A stretch of DNA of 64,000 nt from Siphonodentalium dalli (GCA_032622095.1 CP136068.1:162893465-162957464); one strand, 5' to 3'. Numbered from the stretch's first letter, positions 11,366 to 23,167 are shown. Notes: generated by a model from the sequence alone, not told the origin. Program-made: numbers and translations.

Positions 11366-12425
11366 ATAGTGGCTCACCTTTTCGATTGTAATTTTGTTTA
11401 TAACGATTGTTCCGTTCCACAACTATTGAAGTATTTATTTAGTTACCACCATGTATTCATCAGACCTTATATTATGATACATAAACATCATAAACACATT
11501 ATTTCGCAAAAATTAAAAAAACCACGAATGAGGCTACTTTTAAAAAAAAATAATACACACCATTTGTGTGTGTCCCTCTCACCTCTAGACACCACTGAGT
11601 CGAATGACCCACTTGTGACATTCTTAAACCGCACAATTACATTCCTGATATTATGCAGATAAATATTTATAAGATTGGTGCTTATCGGCGTCTAACCAAA
11701 TTATCAAATTTGGTTTCGACCCCTCACCACAATCTCTCACCAATATGCACACGATTAGATTTATCATATCATGGGTAAGAACGTGTATCAATTTGGTAGA
11801 AACTGGGTCTGAAAATATTGTGTATCAATGTTGGTGCCCCTCTCCCTTTCAGTGCACACTGTCGCAAATGAGGCAACTTTTGAAACAAAATTAAGCCACA
11901 CAATTAGACTCCTCATACTATGGGGATGAGTTTGTATAAATGTGGTGGCAATCTACGACAATTCTTCTCAAATTTGATGCCCAACCCCAATTTCTCATCC
12001 AAACGACACTAAGTTAGGCTCTTCTAATCGCACAACTAGATTTCACGAAGAAGAATATACATGTATATCAATTTGGTGGAAATCGGCGCTAAAATTAGTT
12101 TATCAATGTTGGTGCCCCTCCCCCTTCCGTGCATCCCTGACTCGAACGATGACACTTTTGACATATTTAAACTACACCATTAGATTCTTCATATTATGGA
12201 GGTGATTATATGTAAGTTTCGTGGTAATCGGCGACAAATAATCAGCCCCTCCATATTTCCGGCTCCTGACAGCAACGGCGTCACTTTAGAAAATTCTAAC
12301 CCCCACCATTATATTTCTCGTAAAAAGATACCCCTAGTAGACCCTACTAGATGGTCCCCTGTCATTTTTTATAAACCCAGACAGACAGGTATACAGGCAG
12401 ACAGGGAGACATTCGCAAATATAGA
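11366..12425 (-). mobile_element. Helitron family A, 3'-truncated copy
   Basis: The right edge (12425) is the reverse complement of the family 5' end TCTATATTTGCGAATG, preceded on the element strand by an A as expected for A/T target sites. The left edge joins at 'TAGTGGCTCACC', which also occurs at 28225 inside the full-length copy. The hairpin/CTAG 3' end is missing. The interior carries the family's alternating units ('TTTGGTGGAAATCGGCGCTAAA', 'GTGCCCCTCTCCCTTTC', 'CCACTTTTGACATATTTAAAC', 'CATTAGATTCCTCAT'). Confidence 0.65.
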
Positions 12426-12904
12426 TATAGATGTAAAGATGTTATTAAATAATTCATGAATTTCAATTTAAATCACATGACGTCAGTTGTACCTGTCCGA
12501 TGACACTCCACGTGACAATCTACCATGTGTACCAATTTTCGTTTGTCATGATCCAACCGGTTGGTCGCCAATAGCAGGTCAGACCGACAAACAAATGAAC
12601 ACACCCAATTGGTTTAATTAGTATAAATACACACATGCGTACAATATATATATTTAATTGGCAACGGAAATAAAGAACATGCGCGGGTTCCCTATACACG
12701 CATGTGTCTATCTCTTGTACCTATATTCCAACGAAAAGACGTGAGATGTTAAAAAGTATATCTGCAATTGAATGTTATATTCTCGTGAAAGATACGAATA
12801 GTTACAGGCTGTCCAACACTGAAGTGTAAAGTTTTGATTCAATGCCGATCTGTAATTTGTTAAGTGTTGGTTTATCAGTTTGTCGGGTCAGTGATTTCCA
12901 GTTG
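12426..12904. other. Intergenic, nothing assignable
   Basis: AT-rich sequence between two Helitron A copies. No reading frame, RNA gene or repeat boundary was recognised. Confidence 0.3.
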
Positions 12905-15100
12905 ACAGTTGAGAAGATATAATTGTTCAAGTGACTTAATTGGGTCACCATTTGTCGAGATTGTAAAATTTGAACGCCCAAAACTCCTTAAAATGATATG
13001 GAGATGGCCTGGGTGACTATACATGCATATAACTTATAGGTTGATATTGGCGAATAGCAATCTTATCAATGATAATGCATATCCTCTCGCCATCCGTGAC
13101 CCAAAAACGACACCAAATGTGATTTAATTCGTCGTATCATTACAGGAGAACGTGTATGTTTTTGGTGGAAATTAGTGCTAAATATATTTGTATCAGCTTT
13201 GGTACAACTGCTATCCTCATGGATGGCTTTAACGGCTCCACTTTTGACATATTTAAAGCACGTCCATTAGACTCAACGATGCATGATATACTGGAGATGA
13301 TTATATATAGGTTTGGTGGTAATCCCATCTCTCACCCAAACGGCAGCAATTTGGCGTCTTTAAATCACACGATTATATTCCTCGTATCATAGAGAAGAAT
13401 AATATATAAATTTGGTGGAAATCTGCGCTAGAAATAGTTTATTAAATCAATTGTTGATGCCCCTCTGCAACGCTAACTCGAACAGCGCCATATCGCGGTG
13501 GTGGTTATATATGCGTTTGGTGGAAATCGGCGACAAAACTATTTAACCATATTTTTTTAATTTTGCCAACCTCCCCCTTTTCTTCCTCTGACACCAACAG
13601 CGTCACTTTAGAAAATTTTAACCCACACCAGTATCTTCCTCGTAAAAAGTTACCTCTCTAAAACGCCTTGGTGCCATCTCGGTTGTACCCCGTGAAGTTA
13701 TATATAGAACGCATACAGACAGACAGAAAGACAGACAGCACGATTTGATTTCTCGTATCACTTGAGAAGAATTTGTCTGAATTTGATGGTAATTGCTAAT
13801 AAAATCAGTTGATCCTCCCGTCCCTATTTCGGACTCAAGCGGCGCCACTTTTGTCACCGTTAAACCACACACTTAGACTCATTAGAGATTAGATGCATAT
13901 ATATAAAATGGTAAAAATTGGCGACTATACAAATTCGTATAAAATTTAAGGTCCCTGTATCTCTCACACAGAGGGCACCAATTGGTGTATCTACACCACA
14001 CGATAAGATTCCTCGTATCAAAGAGAATAATATGTATCAATTTGGTGGAAATCGGCGATAAACATATTGTTATAATTTTTTGGGTCCCTCTCACCTCTAT
14101 ACACCACTGACTCGAATGGCCCCACTTGTGACATCCTTAACCACATATTTACACTCCTGATATCATGGATGATTATTCATAAGGTTGGTGCCAATCGGCG
14201 ACTAAATTTGGTGCCAACCCCTCCCCTCTCCATCTCTCACATAAACAGCACCAATATGGCGTCTTTAAATCACACGATTGGATTCATCGTATCATGGATA
14301 AGAACGTGTATCAATTTGGTGGAAATTGGCGCTAAAAATATTGTGTATCAATTGTGGTGCCCCTCTCCTTTTCAGTGTACCCCTGACTCGAATGAGGCCA
14401 CATTTGACAGATTTAAACTACACCATTAGACTCCTCATACCATGGCGATGATTTTGTATAAGTGTGGTGGCAACCGGCGACTAAACCCATTCTTATCAAT
14501 TTAGTGCCAACCCAACCACCCCCCAATATCACCCAAACGACAGCAATTTGGCGTTGTTAAATCGCATGATTAGATTCCTTGAATCATGAAGAAGAATATA
14601 TATCAATTTGGTGGAAATCAGCGCTAAAATTAGTTTTATAAATTTTGGTGCCCCTTTCCCTTTCCGTGCATCCCTGACTCGAACGACGCCACTTTTGACA
14701 TATTTAAACCAGAGCGTTATATTCTTCATATCATGGGGATGATTATATGTAAGTTTCGTGGCAATCGGCGACCAAAAAAGATCCTGCCCCTCCCTCTTTT
14801 CCGGTCTGCCCCTGAATACAACGGCGTCACTTAAAAAAATTATAACCCACACCATTATCTTTCTCGTAAAAAAACTACCCCTAGAATCCTTTGGTATCAT
14901 CTATATGGTCCCCTGTGAATTCCTATAGGCGCTAAAATTAGTTTTATCAATTTTGGTGCTCCTCTCCCCTTCCGTGCATCCCTGACTCGAACGAAGCCAC
15001 TTTTGCCAATTTTAAACCAAACCATTAGATTCATCATATCATGGGGATGATTATATGTAAGTTTCGTGGCAATCGGCGACAAAAACAATTCTGTCCCTAC
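12905..15100 (-). mobile_element. Helitron family A, rearranged copy
   Basis: The left part (from 'GACAGTTGAGAAGATATA') matches 29036 onward in the full minus-strand copy. The interior repeats the 'GGTGGAAATCGGCG' and 'CCTGACTCGAAYG' units. A run of CAGACAGACAG at 13715-13738 marks an internal relic of a 5' end. A second 5'-region relic ('GTCCCCTGTGAATTCCTATAG') at 14909-14930 is followed directly by another interior unit rather than by the terminal TCTATATTTGCG. The intact 5' terminus is therefore lost and the copy is rearranged. It lies head-to-head with the plus-strand copy at 15119. Confidence 0.55.
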
Positions 15101-15118
15101 CTATATATACTATCTATA

Positions 15119-17934
15119 TCTATATTTGCGAATGTCTGTCTGTCTGTCTGTGTTCTATAGAAATTCACAGGGGACCATCTAGATGGCACAAAAAGGGTAT
15201 ACTAGGGGTAACTTTTTACGAGAAAGATAATGGTGAGGGTTGGGATTTTCTAATGTGACGCTGTTGTTGTCAGGGGCAGAAAAGGGGAGGGGCAGAAAAA
15301 AACATTGTCGCCGATTGCCAAGAAACTTATATATAATCATCCCCATGATATAAGGAATCTGATGCTGTGGTTTAAATATGTCAAGAGTGGCGCATTTCGA
15401 GTCAGTGGTGCACGAAAGGGAAGAGGGGCACAAAATCGATAAACTAAGTTTAGCGCCGATGGACCATCTAGATGGCACCAAACGGTCTACTAGGGGTAAC
15501 TGTTTATGAGAAAGATAATGGTGTGGGTTCGAATCTTCTAAAGTGACGCTGTTGTCAGGGGCAGATAATGGGGAGGGTAGAAAAATTGTTTGCCGCCGAT
15601 TGCCACGAAACTTTTATATAATTGTGTTGTTTAAGTATGTCAAACGTTGCGCCATTCGTGTCTGGGATGCACGGAAGGGGAGAGGAGCACCAAAATTGAT
15701 AATATTTATTTTAGCACCGATTTCCACCAAATTGATATATATTCTTCTCCATGATGCAAGGAATCTAATTGAGCGATTCAAAGACTCCCAATTGCTGTCG
15801 TTTAGATGAAAGATTCTGGGAGGGGCACTCAATTTGATAAGAATGGGTTTAGTTGCCGACTGCCACCACACTAAAACAATGTCATCCCCATGGTATGAGG
15901 AGTCTAATTGTGTGGCTTAAATCTGTCAAAGTGACGTCATTCGAGATAGTGTTGAACTGAATGGCAGGGGGGCACCAAAATTGATACGCAATAATTTTAG
16001 CGCCAATTTCCACCCATAATACGAGGAGTCTGATAGAGTGATTAAAAACGCCACGTTGGTGCTGTTTGTGTGAGAGATGGCACTAAATTTGATCAAAATT
16101 GGTATACCAAACTTATCAATAATCATCTCCGTGATATCAGTAGCCTAATTGTGTGGTTTAAGGATGTCACAAGCTGTCGCAAGTGGGGCCATTCGATTCA
16201 GGTGTGCACTGAAATGGAGAGGGGCGCCAACATTGATAACACTATTTTAGCGCCGATTTCCACCAAATGAATACACATTCTTCTCATTGCTACAAGGAAT
16301 TTAGTTGTGTGATTTAAAGACGCCAAATTGCTGTCGTTTGGATGTGAGATTGGGGAGGGGGTAGGCACTAAATTTGGGATAAGAATTGGCTTAGTCACTG
16401 ATTGCTACCAAATTTATACAAAATCATCCACATGGTATGATGTGTCTAATGGTTGGCTTAAAACTGTTAAACGTGGCGCCATTCGAGTCAGGGGTGCACC
16501 GAAAGGGAGAGGGGCATCATAAATAATACACAATCATTTTAGCGCCAATTTCCACCAACATTCTTATCCATGATACGAGGAATCAAATTATTTAATTTAA
16601 AGACGCTATATTGGTGCTGTTTGTCTGAGAGATAGTGTGGGTGGGCCCTAAATTTAATAAAAAAAATTGTTTAGTCGCCGATTAGAACCAAACTTAATTA
16701 TAAATATTTATCTCCATGATATCACAAGTCTAATTGTGTGGTTTAAAGATGTCAAAAGTGGTGCCATTCGATACAGGGATTCACAGAGGGTGAGACACAA
16801 ACATGGATAAACAATATGTTTTGGGTCGATTTCCACCAGACTGATACATATTCTTCTCCATAATACGAGAAATCTAATCGCGTGGTTTAAATATGTCAAA
16901 CTGGTGCCATTTGGGTAAGATATATCGGGGCCTTAAATTTGATACGAATTTGTATACTCGCCAATTTTCAATAATTTTATATATATCATCTCCACAATGA
17001 GTCTAAGTTTGTGGTTTAATGATATCAAATGTGGCGCCGCTTGAGTCCTACATAGGGACGGGCGGGGTCACCACAACTGATAGACATATGCTTAGTTCCA
17101 ATTAACATCAAATTCATACACATTCTTTTCAAATGATACAAGGAATCAAATCGTGCGTGTTAAAACATCACATTTGGTGCCTATATATATAGATGTATAT
17201 GTCTGTCTGTATGTGTTGTATATGTAACTTCACGTACAATCGAGTTGGCACCAAGGCGTTCTAACTGTGGTAACTTTTTACGAGGAAGATAATGGTGCAT
17301 GTTAAAATATTAGAATAGCTCATGCTAATGTTATAGTCTGCCCCATTAAATATAGTTTTCACAAAAAAATTACAAAAGGTATGGAAATGTATAGAAGGCC
17401 TGTTCAACAATAGTGGTCAGTGTGCCGTCAAATATAATTGCTTCTGAGATAAAAGAAAACGGAGTCTGTGGCACATGCCTTTGCAGGATCCTCCAATACT
17501 GCCATATGACAAGGTTATATCTGCCCAATGTACAGAGGATATCTTTCTTGTTTAAGCACAGACTCATCGCCTAAGATAAACAACTTTAAAAAATCTCGCT
17601 CTGCGTCGGCTACATGTAGCTGATATAGTTTTATTGCAACATTTCTTTTAAGAATAATTAGCCAGTATATAGCACGATGAACAGAGGAGCCCCTGGACAT
17701 TTCTTTAAAACATCTCTATATTCATGGAGATATGATAACCAGGTGTCCTCAAAATCTTTGTCAAACCCATTAGATTGATTGATACATGTCTACATGTATG
17801 TAAAACCCAGTTGTCGTTTTTTTATTTTTGCGAACTACTGTGTTTATGATGTTCATGTTATAACATCTGAAGTATACGCAGTTGTAAATAAATAAATAAT
17901 TCTGTATTGGTGGGACGGATTAATCGCGATAAAT
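15119..17934 (+). mobile_element. Helitron family A, near full length, 3'-truncated
   Basis: It starts at the TCTATATTTGCGAATG terminus and continues with TCTGTCTG runs, 'GTTCTATAGAAATTCACAG', then alternating units of roughly 150 bp. An internal 5'-end relic ('ATGTCTGTCTGTATGTGTTG') lies at about 17195, in the same relative place as in the other long copies. The match to 56940-57010 ends at about 'CGCGATAAA' (17934), so the hairpin and CTAG end are gone. A partial internal duplication of the 5' module lies at 15460-15590. No RepHel protein is encoded, so the element is non-autonomous. Confidence 0.65.
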
Positions 17935-17961
17935 AAATAGATATATATATATATGTATATA

Positions 17962-18603
17962 TCTCATATATATTTTGAAGACCTCTGTCTGTATGTCTGT
18001 CTGTCTGTCTGTCTGTCATTAATACAAATCTACGATTCTCGACCGATCGGGACGAAACTTGGTACGTGTGTGTAGTTTGACCAGGCGGTGGACGTTGTCG
18101 TATTGGCGAGCCCGTGCGGCGCCCGCTTCGCGCATGCGCAGACGAGATCTCGGGAACGGGTTTAGCTATCGACTTGAAATTTGCTATGTGAATGTATCTT
18201 GCCCCGGATACGAATTTTATCGGGTCGCCGAGCCCGTGCGACGCCAGCTTCGCGCATGCGCAGACGAGATCTCGGAAACGGGTGGAGCTATCGACTTGAA
18301 ATTTGCTATGTGAATGTATCTTGCCCCGGATACGAATGTTATCGGGTCGCCGAGCCCGTGCGACGCCAGTTTCGCGCATGCGCAGACGAGATCTCGGAAA
18401 CGGGTGGAGCTATCGAATTGAAATTTGGTATGTGAATGTATCTTGCCCCGGATACGAAGTTTATCGGGTCGCCGAGCCCGTGCGACGCCAGCTTCGCGCA
18501 TGCGCAGACCAGATCTCGGAAAAGGGTGGAGCTATCGACTTGAAATTTGGTTTTTGAATAGCCCGGACAACGTCGCCCGGACAACGTCGGGCTCATCGGC
18601 TAG
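17962..18603 (+). mobile_element. Helitron family B, copy with four 122-bp units
   Basis: The 5' end is TCTCATATATATTTTG, followed by TCTGTCTG runs and 'CGACCGATCGGGACGAAACTTGG'-like text. Then come four tandem units of about 122 bp, each containing 'GCGCATGCGCAGAC', 'GATCTCGG', 'TATCGACTTGAAATTTG' and 'CTTGCCCCGGATACGAA'. The 3' end is the hairpin CCCGGACAACGTCGGG, then CTCATCGGCTAG at 18603. A partial duplication of the hairpin (GCCCGGACAACGTC twice) precedes the end. The next copy starts at the very next base. The element is non-coding; open frames across the units are repeat artefacts. Confidence 0.75.
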
Positions 18604-18991
18604 TCTCATATATATTTTGAAGACCTCTGTCTGTCTGTTTGTCTGTCTGTTTGTTTGTCTGTCATTAATACAAATCTACGATTCTCGACCGATCGGGACG
18701 AAACTTGGTACATGTGTGTAGTTGGACCAGGCGGTGGACGTTGTCGTATTGGCGAGCCCGTGCGGCGCCCGATTCGCGCATGCGCAGACGAGATCTCGGA
18801 AACGGGTGGAGCTATCGACTTGAAATTTGCTATGTGAATGTATCTTGCCCCGGATACGAATTGTATCGGGTCGCAGAGCCCGTGCGATGCCAGCTTCGTG
18901 CATGCGCAGACCAGATCTCGGAAACGGGTAGAGCTATCGACTTGAAATTTGGTTTTTGAATAGCCCGGACAACGTCGGGCTCATCGGCTAG
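18604..18991 (+). mobile_element. Helitron family B, second copy in gapless tandem
   Basis: It starts TCTCATATATATTTTG immediately after the CTAG of the previous copy. It has fewer 122-bp units and ends with hairpin CCCGGACAACGTCGGG plus CTCATCGGCTAG at 18991, followed by T. The 5' part and units are almost identical to the preceding copy, so the pair is recent. Confidence 0.75.
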
Positions 18992-19007
18992 TATATATAT
19001 ATATATA

Positions 19008-19633
19008 TCTATTATATATTTTGGAAGATCTGTTTGTGTGTCTGTGTGTCTGTGTGTCTGTGTGTATGTGTGTTCACGATGAACTCGAAAACGGCTGAGC
19101 CGATTTCGATGAAACTTAGTATGTGGGGGTATTTTCGGCCGGCGGGTGGCATGGGCCTATTAATTTGTCCGTGCGACGTGACCTTGACCTTGAAATCTGG
19201 TCATTTCAAGGTCAAACGCCCGAATATCACGGGATTTCGATGAAACTTGGTATGTGGGGGTACTTTCTTATGACGAGTCTCATAAGCATATTCATTTGCC
19301 CGTGCGACGTGACCTTGACCTTGAAATTGGGTAACTTCAAGGTCAAATCGCCAAATTTGATGGGATTTCGACGAAATTTGATACGTGGGGTTACTTTTGT
19401 CCACTGATTGTTTTGGACGGGTCCAGTCGTGACCCCGATCAGACCTTGACCTTCAAAATAATCAATTCAAGGTCAAATCGGGTAAAACCGGATGGATTTC
19501 GACGGGCACGTTTGTCGGGTACTTTTGTCCGGGCAGTGTTTTTGGACTGGTCAAATCGTGACCCCACTTGACCTTGACCTTCAAAATGGACAATTCAAGA
19601 TCAAAGCCCGGACGAAGTCGGGTCACCTTCTAG
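19008..19633 (+). mobile_element. Helitron family B, ERR-like-repeat variant
   Basis: The 5' end TCTATTATATATTTTG is preceded by A, and the 3' hairpin CCCGGACGAAGTCGGG is followed by TCACCTTCTAG (19633) and a T. The interior has TGTGTCTG runs, 'GAACTCGAAAACGGCTGAGC', then repeated units pairing 'GTGACCTTGACCTTGAAAT' with 'TTCAAGGTCAAA'. The ends fit the Helitron rule (5' TC, 3' hairpin + CTAG, insertion between A and T, no target duplication). There is no coding capacity. Confidence 0.75.
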
Positions 19634-19642
19634 TATATATAT

Positions 19643-19748
19643 ATAGGAAGTATTAATCAATATGATAACACCAATTAAAGACCCATCAAATCTTTAAAAT
19701 GATGATGGATCTTTAATTGGTGTTATCATATTGATAAGAACTTCCTAT
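19643..19748. mobile_element. Palindromic MITE-like foldback
   Basis: An inverted repeat with arms of about 46 bp and a short loop. ATAGGAAGT...AATATGATAACACC on the left pairs with GGTGTTATCATATT...ACTTCCTAT on the right. It could form a long hairpin. It sits between a Helitron B end and a Penelope-like 3' end. The family is not identified. Confidence 0.65.
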
Positions 19749-19779
19749 TAGACCAGACCCTTACGGCTAAAGATATCAA

Positions 19780-20585
19780 CACTATATATATAGTATCCTC
19801 TGATTTAAACGTGTGCACAGAAAATATATTCAAGTAATGAGAGAAACATGATGTAAAAAATTATCTATTTAATATTGTTGTCGAGAGGCCTTTCGTGCAC
19901 GATGCACTCATCAGTAGACATTATACAAACAAGAATTTCACTGTTTGTAACTTATCTCCATCTGTATGATGACGTCACAAAGCCTACGGGAAATAACTCT
20001 GAATTGCTTCAATCGGGAACCCACCAGTTTGACGTCATATTACACGTTCAACTTTGGTGAATAGCGATCAATGAATATATCTTCTTGAGATGTTCTATTG
20101 ATAGTGTCCCGTGTGAACATTTTGTAGAATAGAAATAGAGTGAATTTGCCATGTCCACAATCGTCCAAATGTGCACTTAAGGGAATGTTTCTGTATTCCT
20201 TTTGCCTTATTTGCTGGCGATGAATGCGAATCCGTTCGCAAAGTTTATTTCCGGTCTGCCCAATATAATATTCTGAGCAGCCGTCGCACACGAATGACAC
20301 GATGCAATATAAGATATTGCGTGTTTTGCAGGACATGTCAGCATTAGGAAACAAATGTTTCCAATTTTTAGTTTTATAATTGTCCCAATTGATATGAGCC
20401 GACATGTTTTGCACCTAGAATCCCCGCATTTACTAATGCTGAATTTCTCTTTATTTTCAGAAAATCTGGCTTGAGTCAGAAATGTTTTAAGGTTTTTAGG
20501 TTGCCTTCTGCTTGCCAGCATGTCTCCACGCTCAACCAGTTATCTCATTTTTGAACTTTTGTCTAGAATTGGTACTAGTTTTTTC
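19780..20585 (-). mobile_element. Penelope-like element, 3' part with GIY-YIG domain (copy 1)
   Basis: On the minus strand a frame reads MLASRRQPKNLKTFLTQARF, then KCGDSRCKTC. After a frame change it continues FPNADMSCKTRNILYC and CDGCSEYYIGQTGNKL, then RIHRQQIRQKEY. This is the linker-plus-GIY-YIG endonuclease end of Penelope-like retroelements. A TAA lies just before the LVERGDM segment. The copy is 5'-truncated near 20582, and the reverse transcriptase is missing. The 3' side (left) ends at 'TATATATATAGTATCCTC'. It is nearly identical to copy 2, including the stop and the frame change, so both descend from an already broken source or from one duplication. Confidence 0.75.
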
Positions 20586-20589
20586 GCGA

Positions 20590-21300
20590 AAAAAAGTTCA
20601 ATCAAATGGAAAGTTTGTTTACATTTTGCAAAGTTCTCCGCCCCGAGGGTCGTTACTTTCCCTAAACTTTTCTGTCGATATTTTAACAAAATTTCAAACG
20701 AACGGTAAGACCGCAAAATTTTATTTTGCTGGAAAGATGGTTGGAAGCTGACCTCAGGCATGTAATCGGTTTGGTGGAACTCCTATTAGTTTGCGAACTA
20801 GTCGGACTTAAAGTCAGGGTCACGTGGTGTCATCAAGCTTCCACGCGAAGGGCAATAATCCAATTATCTCCACTTCTATTTGACCGATTCGCATGATATT
20901 TCTTTCTAAGAACTCGTATTGTGAAGGCGCACATGTTGCGTGCGATTTCCACATGGATGACATTCGGGCAGTCAATAAAAGGTGTAACCCGATGGCGCCA
21001 AGGTCACATACGTGCGTGTGAAGTCGGTTTTTCTCGCTCGTTCTCCAATGGATTCTAATAAAATTGGGAGCGAATACTCGCATTGGTCAGCGAAAAACAC
21101 TGTTGATTATGTCCATTCTATTGACGTTCCAGTGGCTGCAATCCGTTCATAACTTCATCCAGCACATTCATTGCATCTTAATAATAACAAACATCCTCAC
21201 GGACACAGTACTAGAGTGCTAGAGTGCTATTACGCCGTTATCGAGGTCAATTGTCCTGCGTTTAAGTAAAATTGGGCTGAGGCGCAAAATTGCACATTAC
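20590..21300. other. Intergenic, nothing assignable
   Basis: No gene, RNA or clear element boundary is recognised between the truncated Penelope-like copy and the minisatellite. Confidence 0.3.
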
Positions 21301-21402
21301 TCACGATTGCGCTGCATTGCACTAAATAGCAACGCATCCAAATTTCGCCGCGTTGCAGCGACATTGCAATATACATGAACGCAATCGCACTGTATTGCAT
21401 CT

Positions 21403-21662
21403 GCACTCAAGCGCAATTGCACTGCGATGCGGCGACATTGCACTGCGCTCAAGCGCAATTGCACTGCGATGCGGCGACATTTCGCTGCATTCAAGCGCAA
21501 TTGCACTGCGACGCGGAGACATTGCGCAGCACTCAAGCGCAATTGCACTTCGGTGTGGATACATTGCGCTGCACCCAAGCGCAATTGCACTGTTATTTTG
21601 CAACGTTGCGCTGCACTCAAGCGCAATTGAACTGCGATACCCCGACACCGCGCTGCACTCAA
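21403..21662 (+). repeat. 42-bp minisatellite, about six copies
   Basis: The unit reads 'CAAGCGCAATTGCACTGCG' followed by 'GCGGCGACATTGC' and 'CTGCRCT', with a 42-bp period. Because 42 is divisible by three, several frames stay open on both strands (up to 165 codons), giving repetitive Gln/Leu/Arg/Ala peptides. Similar words (GCGCTGCATTGCAC, CGTTGCAGCGACATTGCAA) continue for about 90 bp to the left. No evidence of a real protein was seen. Confidence 0.75.
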
Positions 21663-21799
21663 TGAACAAAGAAAACCAAACAAACAACACGTGTGTAGGA
21701 GGGGGGGTCTCATATTTATTGTGTACATGTTGAATATAAAATGTATATGTGTTATGCGTGTTACTGATTGATTTGTGTATTTGCAATAAAGCATTCATT

Positions 21800-22368
21800 T
21801 GCGTACTGGCGAATAAAAAAGATCGAGCTGTTTCCGAATTTCTAACAAAAGCGATTATACGCGGTGCTGATAGAGCCTCTATAGATGTGTGTATGTGTAT
21901 ATATCATGATGTCTAGTGTAGTGATGTGAAATCAGTGTCTTCAGCGGAGACCAAATGTGTCTGGATTCTGGCCCACAAAACCAAATGACGCAAATGACGT
22001 CATGGACCATGTCATGACGTCTTCGCTGGTTTTCGTTGAGCTAAGCAACGAAATTGGCCAAAATTAAACTAATTTATAGGCCTATATCACATAGGAGTTG
22101 TTCGGAAAAACTGAAGTTGCTAATTTCATAATCACCCGCTGGTGCACTGCCGATTCCGTGATTTGACCATTTCATTCTGAGATCAATTGCACCCAGAGGT
22201 GATACCAATTCGGCCCGATGAGGTTGCTATCAGGGCATTATGTACTTATCGAAGTCCACTGGCGTCCAAAACGATTGGCATATAGTTCCACGACCATCTA
22301 CACGATCCTTTGCATTGTCATTCTTCTTACTATTATGTCGGGTCGTTCTATATATGCCTTGCATATTA
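21800..22368. other. Intergenic with dispersed repeat
   Basis: Segment 21905-22160 resembles 365-680 (shared 'TGTCTGGATTCTGGCCC' and 'AAATGACG' words). 'AAATGACGTCATGGACCATG' is locally palindromic with a TGACGTCA CRE-like core. No gene seen. Confidence 0.35.
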
Positions 22369-23115
22369 TCATATTATATTTTGGAAGATCTGTCTGTGTG
22401 TGTGTGTGTCTGTGTGTGTGTCTGTTCGCGATGGACTCGAAAACGACCGAACCGATTTCGATGAAACTTGGTATGTGGGGGTAATTCCGGCCGGGAAGTG
22501 ACATAGGCCTATTAATTTGCCCATGCGACGTGACCTTGACCTTGAAATCGTGTAATTTCAAGGTCAAATGCCCGAATATCACGGGATTTCGATGAAACTT
22601 GGTACGTGGGGGTATCTTCGGCCGGGGAGTGGCATAGGCCTATTAATTTGCCAGTGCGACGTGACCTTGACCTTGAAATCGGGTCATTTCAAGGCCAAAC
22701 GCCCGAATATCTCAGGATTTCGATTAAACTTGGTGTTTAGGGATACTTTCGTGTGGGGAGTCTCATAAGCCTATTCATTTGCCCGTTTGACGTGACCTTG
22801 ACCTTGAAATCGGGTCAATTCAAGGTCAAATCGCGAATTTTGATGGGATTTTCACGAAATTTGATACATAAGGTTACTTTTGTCCACTGAGTGTTTTGGG
22901 CGGGTCAAATCGTGACCCCGACCTGACCTTGACCTTCAAAATGATCAATTCAAGGTCAAATCGGGTAAAACAGGATGGATTTCGACGCGCACTTTTGTCG
23001 GGTACTTTTGTCCGGGCAGTGTTTTGGACGGGTCAAATCGTTATCACAACTGACCTTGACCTTCAAAATGGTCAATTCAAGGTCAAAGCCCGGATGAAGT
23101 CGGGTCACCTTCTAG
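22369..23115 (+). mobile_element. Helitron family B, ERR-like-repeat variant
   Basis: The 5' end is TCATATTATATTTTGG. The 3' hairpin CCCGGATGAAGTCGGG, TCACCTTCTAG ends at 23115, followed by T. Four or five units pair 'GTGACCTTGACCTTGAAATC' with 'TTTCAAGGTCAAA', separated by 'CGATGAAACTTGGTA', 'GGCCTATTAATTTGCC' and 'ACTTTTGTCC'. It is co-linear with 19008-19633 but one unit longer. Non-coding. Confidence 0.75.
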
Positions 23116-23131
23116 TATATACATATATATC

Positions 23132-23151
<20 letters not shown>

Positions 23152-23167
<16 letters not shown>

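Noticed and set aside
17858-18903. Several overlapping Arg-rich open frames on both strands
   Set aside because: They are read-through of the 122-bp Helitron B units; the same peptide appears in staggered frames and changes with unit number.
21297-21798. 165- and 158-codon minus-strand frames
   Set aside because: Products of a 42-bp minisatellite, with repetitive low-information peptides in multiple frames.
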